Shown: positions 35,901 to 44,626, numbered from the stretch's first letter. The stretch: 64,000 nucleotides of DNA from Candidatus Uabimicrobium amorphum (GCF_009002475.1 NZ_AP019860.1:7871547-7935546); one strand, 5' to 3'. Notes: generated by a model from the letters alone, not told the origin. Numbers and translations: made by a program.

Positions 35901-37297
35901 AAATCGTAGTTGTTAAATCTTTCGTCCTCTGCTGTTTTGTTCAAACTTTTTTTCCACTCAACACCCTTGACCAATTTCATGGTGAGAAAAACGTCTCCAC
36001 TGGTATCTTTCCCCAGTTCATAGACAGGAACAATGTTCGGGTGGTCAAGGTATGCGGTCACCAGCGCTTCGGAGATAAATTTTTGTTGGGTGGTGTTATT
36101 GATACTTCCGGGAATAATGCGCTTAATGGCAATTTTGCGTTTGAGACTCTTTTGTTCACCTCTATTGATAATTCCCATACCACCGCGCGCGATTTCGGTT
36201 CCAATCACAAAGTTCTCGGAACGCATACTACTGAGTTTACTTTTCACCCCTTCGTGTAGTGTTTCCTTCAGGCCATGTGTGGTGGCGTTACCTCTTGTGG
36301 TTGCACTTTGTGGAGATTTATAGTTGTCTTGTTTTTCGGTTATGGCACTCGCCAATTCTTCATCATCGATAATGGTTTGCTCACCGCTAATGTCTTTTTC
36401 GTCTTCCGTTTGTTGTTCGTCGGCAAATAGAGTTTGTGCTCCTTTTTCCAGATCAGATATCTCGTGTTGTGCGGGAGCGTCAAGTGTTTGCGACCCGTCT
36501 TCTAACAGTGGTATGTGCGACTTGCCGTCATCTATAATCGAATGGTCTTCATGGGCTGCGGCCAAGATCGCTTGTGACTGTGGATCATCGATCGTTTGTG
36601 CGCCCTCTTCCGCAAGTGATGAGGCATCCTGGGCAAATTCATCCAGCGTTTGTGAGCCGTCTTCTAGTGGTATTTGTGACTTACCGTCATCTATGATCGA
36701 ATGGTCTTCATGGGCTGCGGCCAAGATCGCTTGTGACTGTGGATCATCGATTGTTTGCGCGCCTTCTTCCGCAAGTGGTGAGGCATCTTGGGCAAATGCA
36801 TCAAGTGTTTGTGAGCCGTCTTCTAGTGGTATTTGTGACTTACCGTCATCTATAATCGAATGGTCTTCATGGGCTGCGGCCAAGATCGCTTGCGACTGTG
36901 GATCGTCTATTGTTTGCGCTCCCTCTTCTGCAAGCTGTGAACTATAGGTGTTTGCCTCGTCTATTGTTTGTTGTCCGGTAACATCCGTAGCATTATCATC
37001 TAGTGTTGTGTCAAGAGGCATTTTTTGTAAAGGGCTGTTTTCATCTACCGCCGTTTCTTGTTCCACCACAAACGGACGGACAGCCGTTTCATTGATCGTT
37101 TCATCTCCTTGTTGTTTTTGAGGCTGAACCACTTCTACTGGAGCGTCACCTTCATTTAGGAGAGTCATCAACGGTAAGTACACATTGGTCTCAGCAGTTA
37201 CAGATTCTGCCTTATACGTTGCTCCACCACCATGTTTTTCCAGTTGCTCAGCCCCAATTGTTTTCGACCACAGTTGTTGAATTCTCTTCTCATCCAT
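32831..37297 (-). CDS. Ser/Thr protein kinase with acidic tandem repeats and WD40 domain
   Basis: A 1488-residue kinase. Residues 1-340 are acidic and disordered, with three 53-residue tandem repeats from residue 122 and many short QTIDD motifs. The kinase domain (about 365-645) has ARGGMG, AIKRI, HNDLKPEN, MDWG in place of DFG, and GTPHYMSPE. HRD is HND, so it is a non-RD kinase with catalytic Asp kept. A helix at about 768-792 is a membrane span, followed by an Ala/Glu/Arg-rich coiled coil (795-875) and WD40 blades to the end. The last 23 residues after SGDKDK are out-of-frame sequence caused by the shift at 32906-32911. QTIDD-type Thr residues may be FHA-binding phosphosites; that is inference. 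Confidence 0.85.
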   Translation of the reverse strand: MDEKRIQQLWSKTIGAEQLEKHGGGATYKAESVTAETNVYLPLMTLLNEGDAPVEVVQPQKQQGDETINETAVRPFVVEQETAVDENSPLQKMPLDTTLDDNATDVTGQQTIDEANTYSSQLAEEGAQTIDDPQSQAILAAAHEDHSIIDDGKSQIPLEDGSQTLDAFAQDASPLAEEGAQTIDDPQSQAILAAAHEDHSIIDDGKSQIPLEDGSQTLDEFAQDASSLAEEGAQTIDDPQSQAILAAAHEDHSIIDDGKSHIPLLEDGSQTLDAPAQHEISDLEKGAQTLFADEQQTEDEKDISGEQTIIDDEELASAITEKQDNYKSPQSATTRGNATTHGLKETLHEGVKSKLSSMRSENFVIGTEIARGGMGIINRGEQKSLKRKIAIKRIIPGSINNTTQQKFISEALVTAYLDHPNIVPVYELGKDTSGDVFLTMKLVKGVEWKKSLNKTAEDERFNNYDLEAHLRTLIDVCDAMAFAHNKGIVHNDLKPENIMIGEFGEVLVMDWGLAVSLEEISTELRTLHKSMVASPMGTPHYMSPELAEGHGNDIGPWTDTYLLGAMLYEIVTGIPPHYDENIWKSLMKAIASDPPTFDHKRDDLFPDEVPQELKSICTKSLAKNPEDRYQSVRDFKEAISHFLKHRESLIITREGQKILGENEQKLSKQDNKIRGKERNYLYAQYSKAVSCFEQALKLWSGNTAAGQGRFDARLAYSKIALKNDDLGLSEAQIDELDSQDPQVQKVRKEIHLAKEEKIRAQKSSQRIRILLAASILVTFIVLSVSLYFIRQQHLLAEKNAEEAKAQEKIARANAQEAQEQRDIAQRETKEAQRQHQRAEQSAKEAEEAALKAAKEARRADAERAKARREERIRFAEAKAAKKTLAKISLQKASEAFDTQQWKDSILFAGASLELTKGLPLREVRKIREQNKQFIKLGLMKEGLAWETTPHYRAKLSHIASSVDGRMLASTTGDSAYLWDANTGRLNNIFQESSTEFLFAAFRSDNKEIATVSKDHCIYLWSIEENGSEKLLRGHRGEITAALYKPNGDELISIAKDKTIRIWDTTEETVKKTIACNEIARDSLNIFLRDYQLVYLSTDGKLVVWNLSTGEKEYVSNESYNAITLHPSGKSVVVAGNKAIQVIALGNLQKRKTLGNFNKKVNALAYSDDGKLIITSSQEIIVVDSSSFKVTETKECDAKFRDAHYNKYLQAVIGLEEYARIYPLSQSKLKDHEELFYRPQNIECLRYSPNMKTIAITSDNLLQLFDKNGKYISQWQNNAKIRDIAYHPSSAFIAAASSDNHVYMWSTSKRKAQKLISHDGEITMLRVAPNQRLYATVAKDNVICLWDTQGQIVHYLEGHTAAINDIDFQQNSEYIVSTGDDKTVRIWNVKTGREQVSFTTNAAMHKVRYSPDGKKIVACAAKTLFLWNVQNEKLVRRYSGHQREITSVTFDRSSRIICSGDKDKKYGCGHLQIVNPGMYCVDTVRKSPI
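36457..36934. repeat. Three 159-bp in-frame tandem repeats
   Basis: The unit ATGGGCTGCGG recurs at 36551, 36710 and 36869, exactly 159 bases apart. Each unit encodes about 53 residues beginning LAEEGAQTIDDPQSQ. Units differ at few bases, and the unit at the low-coordinate end carries one extra codon (PLLEDG for PLEDG). This marks recent expansion in the acidic region of the kinase gene. Confidence 0.9.
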
Positions 37298-37349
37298 TTA
37301 CACTACCTCTTTCTCGTCCAACACTAAATACAGCGTTTAAAATTTTCCA

Positions 37350-38069
37350 CTACTTTTGCAATGCAATATTAAGAAAATGTTGTGCTTCTAAATTTTTGGG
37401 ATTGATCTTCAAAGCCTTACGCAAATACAATTCAGCTCTCTTCGGACGACCTTTTTTGATATAGCATCTACCAAGAAGGGTGTACGCTTTGTCATCTCCG
37501 CCCAACTTAACGGCCTTCTTGCATGTGGCAATACCTCTATCCACGTCTCCGCCGGCAATAGGAGGATTATAGTAAAACATTTTCGCATTCGCAATATGTG
37601 CCAAAGAATTATTTTTATCGATTTCAATAGAACGATTTAAGTCTTCTAGTGCTTGTGGTCCTTTGCTCATACCAGTAAGAAAACCGACTATAGTGTGGGA
37701 ATGAAGTTCTCCACGCACCCGATATAATTCACTCCAGTTTGCTCTTTTCTTGAGCAATTTATCTAAAACAACAATACCTTTTTCCGCGACCTTTGCCGTT
37801 CCTGGGCGTGTAATATTCTTTCCTTGTTTGTCAGATAATTCACGTCGGAAAAAACGTTGTACATTACAATTGGCTAGGCAAACGCGCGCAAACCAATAAT
37901 GAGCGTTGTCATCTTGAGGATTTTTGTCCATCCATTGACGTAGCTCTTTCTGAACCGCCTCTAAATCTTTCAAGGAAAACGTCTTCTCCACCTCTTTGGC
38001 TTTGTTAATAAGCTCAGGAGAGGCAACAATACTGACAATAAAAAGACATAGTAAACATAATCGTTTCAT
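37350..38069 (-). CDS. Exported TPR-repeat protein
   Basis: A 239-residue protein with a signal peptide (MKRLCLLCLFIVSIVAS) and helical repeats: about two clear TPR units at the C-terminus (DKAYTLLGRCYIKKGRPKRAELYLRKALKINPKN) and weaker ones before it. TPRs bind other proteins; here presumably in the periplasm. It lies 52 bases upstream of the big kinase gene on the same strand, so it may be co-transcribed and could be a partner of the kinase's outer domain. No enzyme motif seen. A single promoter region of about 200 bases is shared with the divergent exonuclease gene. Confidence 0.7.
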   Translation of the reverse strand: MKRLCLLCLFIVSIVASPELINKAKEVEKTFSLKDLEAVQKELRQWMDKNPQDDNAHYWFARVCLANCNVQRFFRRELSDKQGKNITRPGTAKVAEKGIVVLDKLLKKRANWSELYRVRGELHSHTIVGFLTGMSKGPQALEDLNRSIEIDKNNSLAHIANAKMFYYNPPIAGGDVDRGIATCKKAVKLGGDDKAYTLLGRCYIKKGRPKRAELYLRKALKINPKNLEAQHFLNIALQK

Positions 38070-38180
38070 AGTGTATCCTTTCCATACGTAACAACACTTT
38101 TATATTCGCTACCGGCAAAATTGTAACATAAAGCCATGTAAAATTCACTTTTATTTACGTGCATTAAAAGCAAAAACGCG

Positions 38181-38209
38181 TTTCAAAAAAGTTAGGTTTG
38201 TTGTATAAT
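38181..38209 (+). promoter_or_regulatory. Candidate promoter of the exonuclease gene
   Basis: A perfect TATAAT at 38204-38209 lies 17 bases after TTTCAA (38181-38186), a poor -35. The ATG is 66 bases further on. Confidence 0.35.
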
Positions 38210-38275
38210 TTGATGCGCTAAAGTGAAGATAAACACTTTACTGTTTACATTATATTACATTGAAGGAAAAAGTAT

Positions 38276-38899
38276 ATGCTATGGAGTTGGTTCAAACAAG
38301 TTCTCGCTCGTGAAAAAGAGGAAACATACAACAATAAGTATGATTTTGTGGCCATTGACTTTGAAACGGCAAATAATGATAAATCGAGCATTTGTTCATG
38401 CGGAATTGTGGTGGTAAAAGACGGCGAAATACAACAAAAAAAACACTTTCTCATTCGTCCCAAGGTATTGAAGTTTAATAAACGCAATACCGAAATTCAC
38501 GGCCTCAGCATTAAGGACGTAGAAGACAAACCCACCTTTGATAAACTATGGCCCGAGATCAAAGAATTCATTGACCAAGAGTTAGTAGTGGCGCACAATG
38601 CCAGCTTCGATCTTACCGCACTAAAGGCAGTGTTAGATTCTTATCACCTAGACTATCCAAATATTGATTACCTATGCACAGTGCATTTAGCAAAGAAAAC
38701 CGTAAAAGAAGTTCCCAATCACAAACTAAATACCTTAGCAAAACATTTCGACATTCCGCTGAATCACCATGATGCTCTTTCTGATGCTGCGGCATGTGCA
38801 CATCTAGTCAATAAAATTTGTGGCGAATCCAATCTCCGCGAAGTCATCTCACAAAACGATATAAAACTGCGTAAAATATCTGCAAAGTTAGCGCAATAA
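38276..38899 (+). CDS. DnaQ-like DEDD 3'-5' exonuclease
   Basis: A 207-residue exonuclease of the DnaQ/polymerase-III-epsilon type, trimming DNA or RNA 3' ends with two metal ions. Motifs: ExoI DFET (Asp28, Glu30), ExoII HNASFD with Asp, and ExoIII HDALSDA with His and Asp, so it is of the DEDDh subclass. Typical flanking blocks are EIHGLSIKDV and LCTVHLAKK. It stands alone rather than fused to a polymerase, and so could serve in repair, RNA processing or defence. GGAAAAAG precedes the ATG. Monocistronic by its surroundings. Confidence 0.85.
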   Translation: MLWSWFKQVLAREKEETYNNKYDFVAIDFETANNDKSSICSCGIVVVKDGEIQQKKHFLIRPKVLKFNKRNTEIHGLSIKDVEDKPTFDKLWPEIKEFIDQELVVAHNASFDLTALKAVLDSYHLDYPNIDYLCTVHLAKKTVKEVPNHKLNTLAKHFDIPLNHHDALSDAAACAHLVNKICGESNLREVISQNDIKLRKISAKLAQ

Positions 38900-39117
38900 T
38901 CGCACTGTGCGAAATCGCTCACATAACAGAGCGAAATCGCGCAGTCAACCGCAAATTCTTCCATCAAAAAAATGTGTCCTATTTTCTCACATTTTAACAA
39001 ACACCTTATTTTACATAGCCTTCATAACTTTTTCTAAAATCGAATATTGAAATTGGCATGTACTTTGCTTCTCTATGCTACCAACAAAATACACAAAATT
39101 TATGAAGGAGAGAAAGT

Positions 39118-39345
39118 ATGTGGCAGAAAAAAATTTCCCATCTATTCAACATCTTAGGACAATTGTCTCCGTATTCACAAGTCACCGTAGAAAGTCTGGC
39201 CAAGGAATACAAAATGAGTCCCAAAGACGTGCGTAAAGACGTGAACATTATCATAGCGGCAAATTTAGGGGTGTTTATGGAAGATGATAAAATTCGTATT
39301 TCCAAATACGGCTACAAACGCATTCGTAGCTGGATATTGAGCTGA
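39118..39345 (+). CDS. Small helix-turn-helix protein
   Basis: A 75-residue protein with a winged-HTH/DeoR-like core: ISHLFNILGQL, VTVESLAKEYKMSPKDVRKDVNII, then a beta hairpin (VFMEDDKIRISKYGY). It is probably a DNA-binding regulator without a sensor domain. A strong AAGGAGAG site sits 6-8 bases before the ATG. Upstream lies TACCAACAAAA (39079-39089), which recurs after the gene at 39385-39395 in front of a second ribosome-site-like GGAGG. That suggests a duplicated leader. No neighbour on the same strand other than the hairpin element. Confidence 0.65.
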   Translation: MWQKKISHLFNILGQLSPYSQVTVESLAKEYKMSPKDVRKDVNIIIAANLGVFMEDDKIRISKYGYKRIRSWILS

Positions 39346-39384
39346 ATAGTTTCATTTTTTGATTGATGTTTATGCCTTTGGCTG

Positions 39385-39541
39385 TACCAACAAAAAACAA
39401 ATGGAGGCACATTAAGACGTGTTACGCCTCTCCTGTGGGAGAGGCATGAGACTTGTTGCTTTCAGCGTAGCTGAAATCTACAAGACGATGGTGAGGGCAC
39501 CATCTGAAAATTCTTACCCAAGTCAACCAGGAAATCCTTAA
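39385..39541 (+). other. Hairpin-rich element with a 40-codon frame
   Basis: Three adjacent stems: GCCTCTCC/GGAGAGGC (39426-39445), CTTGT..TTTCAGC/GCTGAAA..ACAAG (39452-39484) and GATGGTG/CACCATC (39487-39504). Base composition is higher in GC than its surroundings. A frame from GTG 39419 to TAA 39541, with GGAGG at 39403-39407, encodes 40 residues including GMRLVAFSVAEIYKT and ending SQPGNP. It overlaps the end of the lipoprotein gene by 4 bases. It may be a structured RNA, a mobile-element remnant or a tiny gene; I cannot decide. Confidence 0.45.
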
Positions 39542-41601
39542 TCGCAATCGCAGCGCTGGGTGATCTCTTGTTCACCGCATAAATCGTGAATCCATTGCCG
39601 CAATTGCGTATCACTGCAAGTTGTTAATTTTTGTAGCGTTGGCCAATCGTTTTCTTTTCCCGACAAACGCATCAAACCACGATAGATGCGCGACGCGCTT
39701 TTATAGTAGGGATCGTCACTGGGTAGTCTACCGTACCATGCCCAATAAACCATGGTAAAAATTCCCTCGAAATCCGCATCGAGGCGCTCCATTACCTGAA
39801 ACAAATAAAAATCTAAATATTTGGTATGGCGCACTCCAAACAGTTCGGCAACGTGTTCAAATCTTGTCTGGATATTATTAGGTGAAAAGCCTTGTTTCCA
39901 CAATAAATTCAGATGTCGCGTGACATTGTCTTGTATGGGCATGTAGCACGGAAGATCGTTTATGTGTCCTAATTCATGATTGTGAACCGTATCAACACGG
40001 CGTTCTAATACTAAATTAAAAAGCGCATCCCATTTTTTGTCTCCTTCAGGAAGTTTTTGAACCTCATCTCCCAAGGAACGTTTCAAAAAAACATCGGCAA
40101 TCGAGCGATTGTATGGCAAAAATTCCTTGTCGCGCATGGCGAACTTTTCGGGAAATTGTTGTGGCTTGGTGATGCGCTGATACATTTCCTTTAGGGTAAT
40201 AATGTGCGGACGCAGCGTGTCAACCGCCACATAAAATCCTTGGTTGGAGAGAAAGGCACGACCGGCAATAGTTGGGGAACCAGAAAAATAGCCACTATAA
40301 GAGTCAATATATGTTTCGTCACAAGTAATCGCTTGGTATGTACGTGGCTTTCCCCAGATTTCACGATGGTATATGCGGTCGCACAGACGGTTCATCAGGC
40401 GTATTTCAATTTGTCCATAGTTGTTTCCCATATCGAAAAACTTGTTGTAGCGCGCAAAATAATCGCACAAGCTCTGGGCTTTTGGGTTAAAAGGATTGGC
40501 TTCACGCACCACCCATAAGTAGCGATTAAATTCTCGTTGTGGTGTCGTTTTAAGATCAATGTCAAATGTCGTGGCAATTTCACGAATGTCTTGCAACATC
40601 TGCACGATGTCACGCTTCGTTGTCTGATAGTATTTTCCGACGTACTTGCGCAGCGCTTCGACAAATTTCACGTGATTTTTTAGGTGTTGCTTGTGCTCTT
40701 CATAACCATGTAGTTGTTCATAAACAATCAGCGCTTCTTCTTCCCAACCAACAAATGTTAGGGCCTGGGCCAATTCAAATAAAGATGCTTGGTCATTTTC
40801 TCGTGCACTTTCCATCGCATTCTGCAAACGGACATAACGCGAACGGACTTTGTTTTCTTTGTGAAAGATGAGTTCAACTGGAACAATTCTCCGCCAAATT
40901 TCATACGCCTTGCGATATTGTTTTTTACGCAACAAAAATCGACGATATATTTGTACCGTGCGCAGAGAATAGGGATTTTCTTGCAATGCTTTTTCTAGAA
41001 ATTCACCACCGCTTTGGTGTTCATTTTGCTCTAGTGCAAAATGTCCTTTGATCGTTAGTAAAAAATTTTGTCGGGGAAAATTCTTTAATGCTTCTTTGGC
41101 TAACACGTCTCCACTTTGTGGCAGTTTATCGCGATACAGTGACAACAGCTCACGCCAATAGGCGGTTAAAAGCCCCAAATTTTCATCATTGCCAAATGGG
41201 TAATCGGGATGTAGCATTTTTACTTTATCAATGGTTTTTATCGCCGAAAGGTATTGCCCATAAAGCAAGTAGTTCGCTGCTTCAAAAAAATGGGGCTTTA
41301 CTAACGAAGAATCTAATGCCAATGCGGTACGCGCTGAATCAAGGGCATCTCCCCATTTCAGTTGCCCAAGCAAGATAAATGCGCGAAGTTCATAGGCTTT
41401 TCCCGATTGTGCATTGTGTGCAATTGCTTCTTCAATAAGTTCCAAAGCGGCATCGAGATTTTTCTCCTCGTATTGTACTCCCGCAGCACTCATTTTCTCT
41501 TCTGCCAGTGCTTTTTCTACAACACTAGGAATGATAGAACAACCACAGAGACAAACGATCACCACTATCGCAACTACTCTCATTGTATACACCTTATTCA
41601 T
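39538..41601 (-). CDS. TPR lipoprotein with zincin-like HExxH motif
   Basis: A 687-residue lipoprotein (signal ending LCGC at 18-21). Residues 35-300 are TPR-like helical repeats. Near the C-terminus HELGH at 542-546 is an HExxH zinc-metallopeptidase signature, and Glu586 in HVAELFG, 40 residues later, could be the third ligand. No known peptidase family comes to mind, so the catalytic role is inference. It has the last place in a three-gene leftward operon and overlaps the trypsin-Sel1 gene by 4 bases (ATGA), so translation is coupled. Two proteases on one envelope operon suggests a joint proteolytic task outside the cytoplasm. Confidence 0.65.
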   Translation of the reverse strand: MNKVYTMRVVAIVVIVCLCGCSIIPSVVEKALAEEKMSAAGVQYEEKNLDAALELIEEAIAHNAQSGKAYELRAFILLGQLKWGDALDSARTALALDSSLVKPHFFEAANYLLYGQYLSAIKTIDKVKMLHPDYPFGNDENLGLLTAYWRELLSLYRDKLPQSGDVLAKEALKNFPRQNFLLTIKGHFALEQNEHQSGGEFLEKALQENPYSLRTVQIYRRFLLRKKQYRKAYEIWRRIVPVELIFHKENKVRSRYVRLQNAMESARENDQASLFELAQALTFVGWEEEALIVYEQLHGYEEHKQHLKNHVKFVEALRKYVGKYYQTTKRDIVQMLQDIREIATTFDIDLKTTPQREFNRYLWVVREANPFNPKAQSLCDYFARYNKFFDMGNNYGQIEIRLMNRLCDRIYHREIWGKPRTYQAITCDETYIDSYSGYFSGSPTIAGRAFLSNQGFYVAVDTLRPHIITLKEMYQRITKPQQFPEKFAMRDKEFLPYNRSIADVFLKRSLGDEVQKLPEGDKKWDALFNLVLERRVDTVHNHELGHINDLPCYMPIQDNVTRHLNLLWKQGFSPNNIQTRFEHVAELFGVRHTKYLDFYLFQVMERLDADFEGIFTMVYWAWYGRLPSDDPYYKSASRIYRGLMRLSGKENDWPTLQKLTTCSDTQLRQWIHDLCGEQEITQRCDCD

Positions 41602-43619
41602 TCGATCAACTCAATAATCTTGCTTCTCACTTCTTTATCCCCCGCCTCCAACGCTTTTTTATACCAAAATAAAGCGCGATGGTGGTTTTGTACTCCTAAC
41701 TCATTAGATTTATACACAGAAGCCAGCTTCTTGATCGCAGTGATGTTTCCCATTGTTGCTGAAGTTTCCCACAACTCAATAGCTTTATTGAGATTTTGGG
41801 TCACTCCATGTCCATTTGCATGACAATTGCCAAGATAAAAACTTGCGCTACTATTTCCCAACTCATGCGATTTGGTATACCATTTAATGGCTTTTTCATA
41901 ATTTGGTACACCACCAACGCCTTTGAGAAAACAACTACCAATGCAATTCATCGCCGTAGTGCTATTTAATTCAGCGGCTTTTCCGTAGAACTTCAGTGCT
42001 TTATTGACATCCTGCTCCATCCCTTCGCCGCGATCGTACATTATTCCGAGTAATACCATTGCGTCGGCGTCATTGTTTTCCGTAGCTTTCTCAAAGTATT
42101 TTCGCGCCATCTTAAAATCTTTTTCGACTCCCATGCCACCACGGTACATATGCCCTAGGTAGTAATGTGCTTTTGCAAAATCTTGTTCGGCAGCCTTTGT
42201 CAGCCACAACAGTGCTTCTTTATGGTCCACACCAACACCTAAGCCATCTTTAAACATCAGAGCCAGTTCCGTTTGCGCCGCGGCAATTCCTTTGTGTGCT
42301 GCTTTCCATATCCACTTTTTTGCTTCGCGAAAATTTTTATGATGATTTTGTATTCCGTGTAAATAAATTTGCCCAATTTCTAACATGGAAAATACATTTT
42401 CAGTAGCAGCGAGTTGCAACTTTGGCTGGACAAATATCAACTTGTCTTCGAGACCATTTTTTTGACAATGTAAAAGATTGTGCTGCGCATCTTGTAAACC
42501 CAAAAGACTGGCTTTTTCATACCATTTCACTGCCTTTTTGTAATTGCAATCCACACCTTCACCATAGTAGTAACAACTTGCCAATGTATTCATTGCGTGA
42601 GCATTTCCCAAAAGAGCAGCGTTTGTGAACAGTAGTACCGCTTTTTCGCGATCCATTGCGGTATTTATTCCGTAGTAATAACAATAACCCAGTTCATACA
42701 TTGCAGAACTATTCTTGTAGTCGGTCGCTTTTTCAAACCACTGTTGTGCTTTTTGATAATTTTGGCTCACTCCTTCGCCATAATAAAAACACAGTCCAAG
42801 GTAATACATTGCTTGGGAATTGTCCTTTGCGGCCATTTTTCGATACCAAAAGACATTGTTCTCGTGATGAAGAATTGTAGACAAATCCGCGTCATTGCTA
42901 ATAAACATCGTGTCCCAATAAGGGTCCAAAATGACACGCGAAAGGTCTCGTTGGCTAAGTTTTACAATGCGCGACTGTTTTTTTTCCGAGCGCGACACAA
43001 CCCCAAGAACAGCCCCATCTTCATCGACAACAGGTCCTCCACTAAATCCAGAACCTAATGGACAATCCAGAACAAACCATTCGTTTTTGATGGAGGTAAC
43101 CAATAAATCGGTTTTGACTTGGGGATTAACTGTTGCGGGAAATCCCCAAGCCTTTACTTTTTGTTCGATGCTCAGAGGAGATGTAGACAACGATAACTGT
43201 TGCAGTTGTAATAGCTCACGATCTTCTTCGGCAAGTTTGAGAATGGCGATATCTTTATCCAAACAAATGTATATCGCACGTGGAACAAAGCCATTACTAC
43301 TCACACGTATACGGCATGCACTCGAATGGATAATGTTGCCTTCCACAGAAAAATCAATGTCACCGATTTTAAGAATTTGTTCGGGAACTCTCCCCGTCAC
43401 AACGTGCCTTGCTGTAACAATATAGTCGCCGATTAAAAAACCTGCGCCAGACACGATTTCAGAAAAAGTTGCGGTTTGCTGTGATGATCCCCAAATGACA
43501 TTGCGCTTTTTATAACTATATGTATACTCGACTTCCGTGGCAATATGTATAATGGCGTCTCTTTTTTGCGCAAAAATACAGCCGCAAAATAACAACACCG
43601 CAACGCTAACTCTCCACAT
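41598..43619 (-). CDS. Exported trypsin-like serine protease with Sel1 repeats
   Basis: A 673-residue exported protein. It has a signal peptide (1-17), then a chymotrypsin/DegP-fold protease domain (about 20-235) with the triad His72 (TARHVV), Asp123 (DKDIAILKL) and Ser193 (GSGFSGGP). From about residue 265 to the end come ten or eleven 36-residue Sel1-like repeats (A-YYLG-CY--GEGV--NY-KA--W--KA). Sel1 repeats bind partner proteins or substrates; there is no PDZ domain. The triad looks intact. It is the middle gene of the operon, 1 base after the TPR membrane protein gene and overlapping the lipoprotein gene. Confidence 0.85.
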   Translation of the reverse strand: MWRVSVAVLLFCGCIFAQKRDAIIHIATEVEYTYSYKKRNVIWGSSQQTATFSEIVSGAGFLIGDYIVTARHVVTGRVPEQILKIGDIDFSVEGNIIHSSACRIRVSSNGFVPRAIYICLDKDIAILKLAEEDRELLQLQQLSLSTSPLSIEQKVKAWGFPATVNPQVKTDLLVTSIKNEWFVLDCPLGSGFSGGPVVDEDGAVLGVVSRSEKKQSRIVKLSQRDLSRVILDPYWDTMFISNDADLSTILHHENNVFWYRKMAAKDNSQAMYYLGLCFYYGEGVSQNYQKAQQWFEKATDYKNSSAMYELGYCYYYGINTAMDREKAVLLFTNAALLGNAHAMNTLASCYYYGEGVDCNYKKAVKWYEKASLLGLQDAQHNLLHCQKNGLEDKLIFVQPKLQLAATENVFSMLEIGQIYLHGIQNHHKNFREAKKWIWKAAHKGIAAAQTELALMFKDGLGVGVDHKEALLWLTKAAEQDFAKAHYYLGHMYRGGMGVEKDFKMARKYFEKATENNDADAMVLLGIMYDRGEGMEQDVNKALKFYGKAAELNSTTAMNCIGSCFLKGVGGVPNYEKAIKWYTKSHELGNSSASFYLGNCHANGHGVTQNLNKAIELWETSATMGNITAIKKLASVYKSNELGVQNHHRALFWYKKALEAGDKEVRSKIIELIE

Positions 43620-43620
43620 A

Positions 43621-44304
43621 TTATTTTCTCATAAATTTTATCAACGGAATTTTCACCACGTCATGTGCCGTAGAAATCAGTACGCTCTCGATAACTTTTA
43701 ACACCTTGTCCTCTGTCTTGTCGTCTCCTTGGATATACATACCTGCTAACACCCCACCGATAAATATCACTACGGCAACGCCACCGACAGTCAAAAAAAC
43801 CTCCTGTCCTGCGGCATTGGGATCGACCTGTTTAATCTTCTTGAGCGCCAGATGCTCTTCGAGTTTATCTTTGGCCAAAATAGCATATAAGTGATACATT
43901 TGCGCAAAGTACATGTTACTCGCATCATAAGCCACGGCTCTTTTTATTTTGAGAAGAGCCTTTTTATAGTTGTTCGTTGCAGACTTCTCGTCATTTTTTG
44001 CCCACATAGAAAAGGCAATGGCCTGCACTGCGTAAAGAACCGCCTTGTGTTTTTTTTCGCTTACATAACCAAGCCCTTTTTCACATGCACCAACAGCCTC
44101 TTCAAATTTGCGCAACTCAATGAGAGATGATGCGGAGTATACATAGTTTTCAAATGTATGCTTTCCTTCTTTTATATTTTGTTCTACGCTGGTCAATAGT
44201 TCTTTAGGGTTGTCATGTATTTTTTGCAAATCGAAAATAACTTTGTCTTGCGCAACAAGACACACACATCCACATAAAACGGTAAAAATCGCTAAAATTT
44301 TCAT
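43621..44304 (-). CDS. Exported helical-repeat protein with C-terminal membrane helix
   Basis: A 227-residue protein with a signal peptide or lipobox-like start (LCGCVCLVAQ), TPR-like helices to about residue 165, and a membrane helix near 171-190 (LTVGGVAVVIFIGGVLAGMY) with a short basic tail. It could anchor the protease complex to the membrane from the periplasmic side. First gene of the operon with the trypsin-Sel1 protease and the TPR lipoprotein; the next start is 1 base after its stop. No family recognised. Confidence 0.65.
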   Translation of the reverse strand: MKILAIFTVLCGCVCLVAQDKVIFDLQKIHDNPKELLTSVEQNIKEGKHTFENYVYSASSLIELRKFEEAVGACEKGLGYVSEKKHKAVLYAVQAIAFSMWAKNDEKSATNNYKKALLKIKRAVAYDASNMYFAQMYHLYAILAKDKLEEHLALKKIKQVDPNAAGQEVFLTVGGVAVVIFIGGVLAGMYIQGDDKTEDKVLKVIESVLISTAHDVVKIPLIKFMRK

Positions 44305-44626
44305 GTCTTTTCCTTAAAATCGAAACACAAGTTTTCCGTATATTCATTATAGCCCTAATGATAATTTTTGTCTAGGCGCGTGATGAATTTAAAATATATC
44401 TATTTGCTAAAGCCCGAGCCCGCAGCACCATAGCATGAGGTAACAGAGATCTATTGAGAGATGTAAAAGATGTGAAAGATGAATATCGTTCACTTGTGCA
44501 GCTTTTTTAATTTTTTACACTTTTTTCAAAAAAAAACATAACAATGCCTGCCGTTTTTGCCAATACAAATGTATATATGACAAATGCATCGCTTGATGCA
44601 TCATTTATACACAAAAAGGAGAACAA
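44305..44626. other. Divergent intergenic region
   Basis: AT-rich, no gene seen. It must hold promoters for the leftward protease operon and the rightward pentapeptide gene. A short palindrome near its right end is listed separately. Confidence 0.6.
44584..44601. promoter_or_regulatory. Operator-like palindrome before the pentapeptide gene
   Basis: ATGCATC and GATGCAT form perfect 7-base arms around GCTT, 14 bases before the AAGGAG ribosome site of the pentapeptide gene. It could be a repressor site or an mRNA hairpin. Confidence 0.45.

Noticed and set aside
36324..36947. 207-codon rightward frame rich in Ser and Cys
   Set aside because: It is antisense to the 159-bp coding repeats of the kinase gene; the repetitive reading comes from those repeats.
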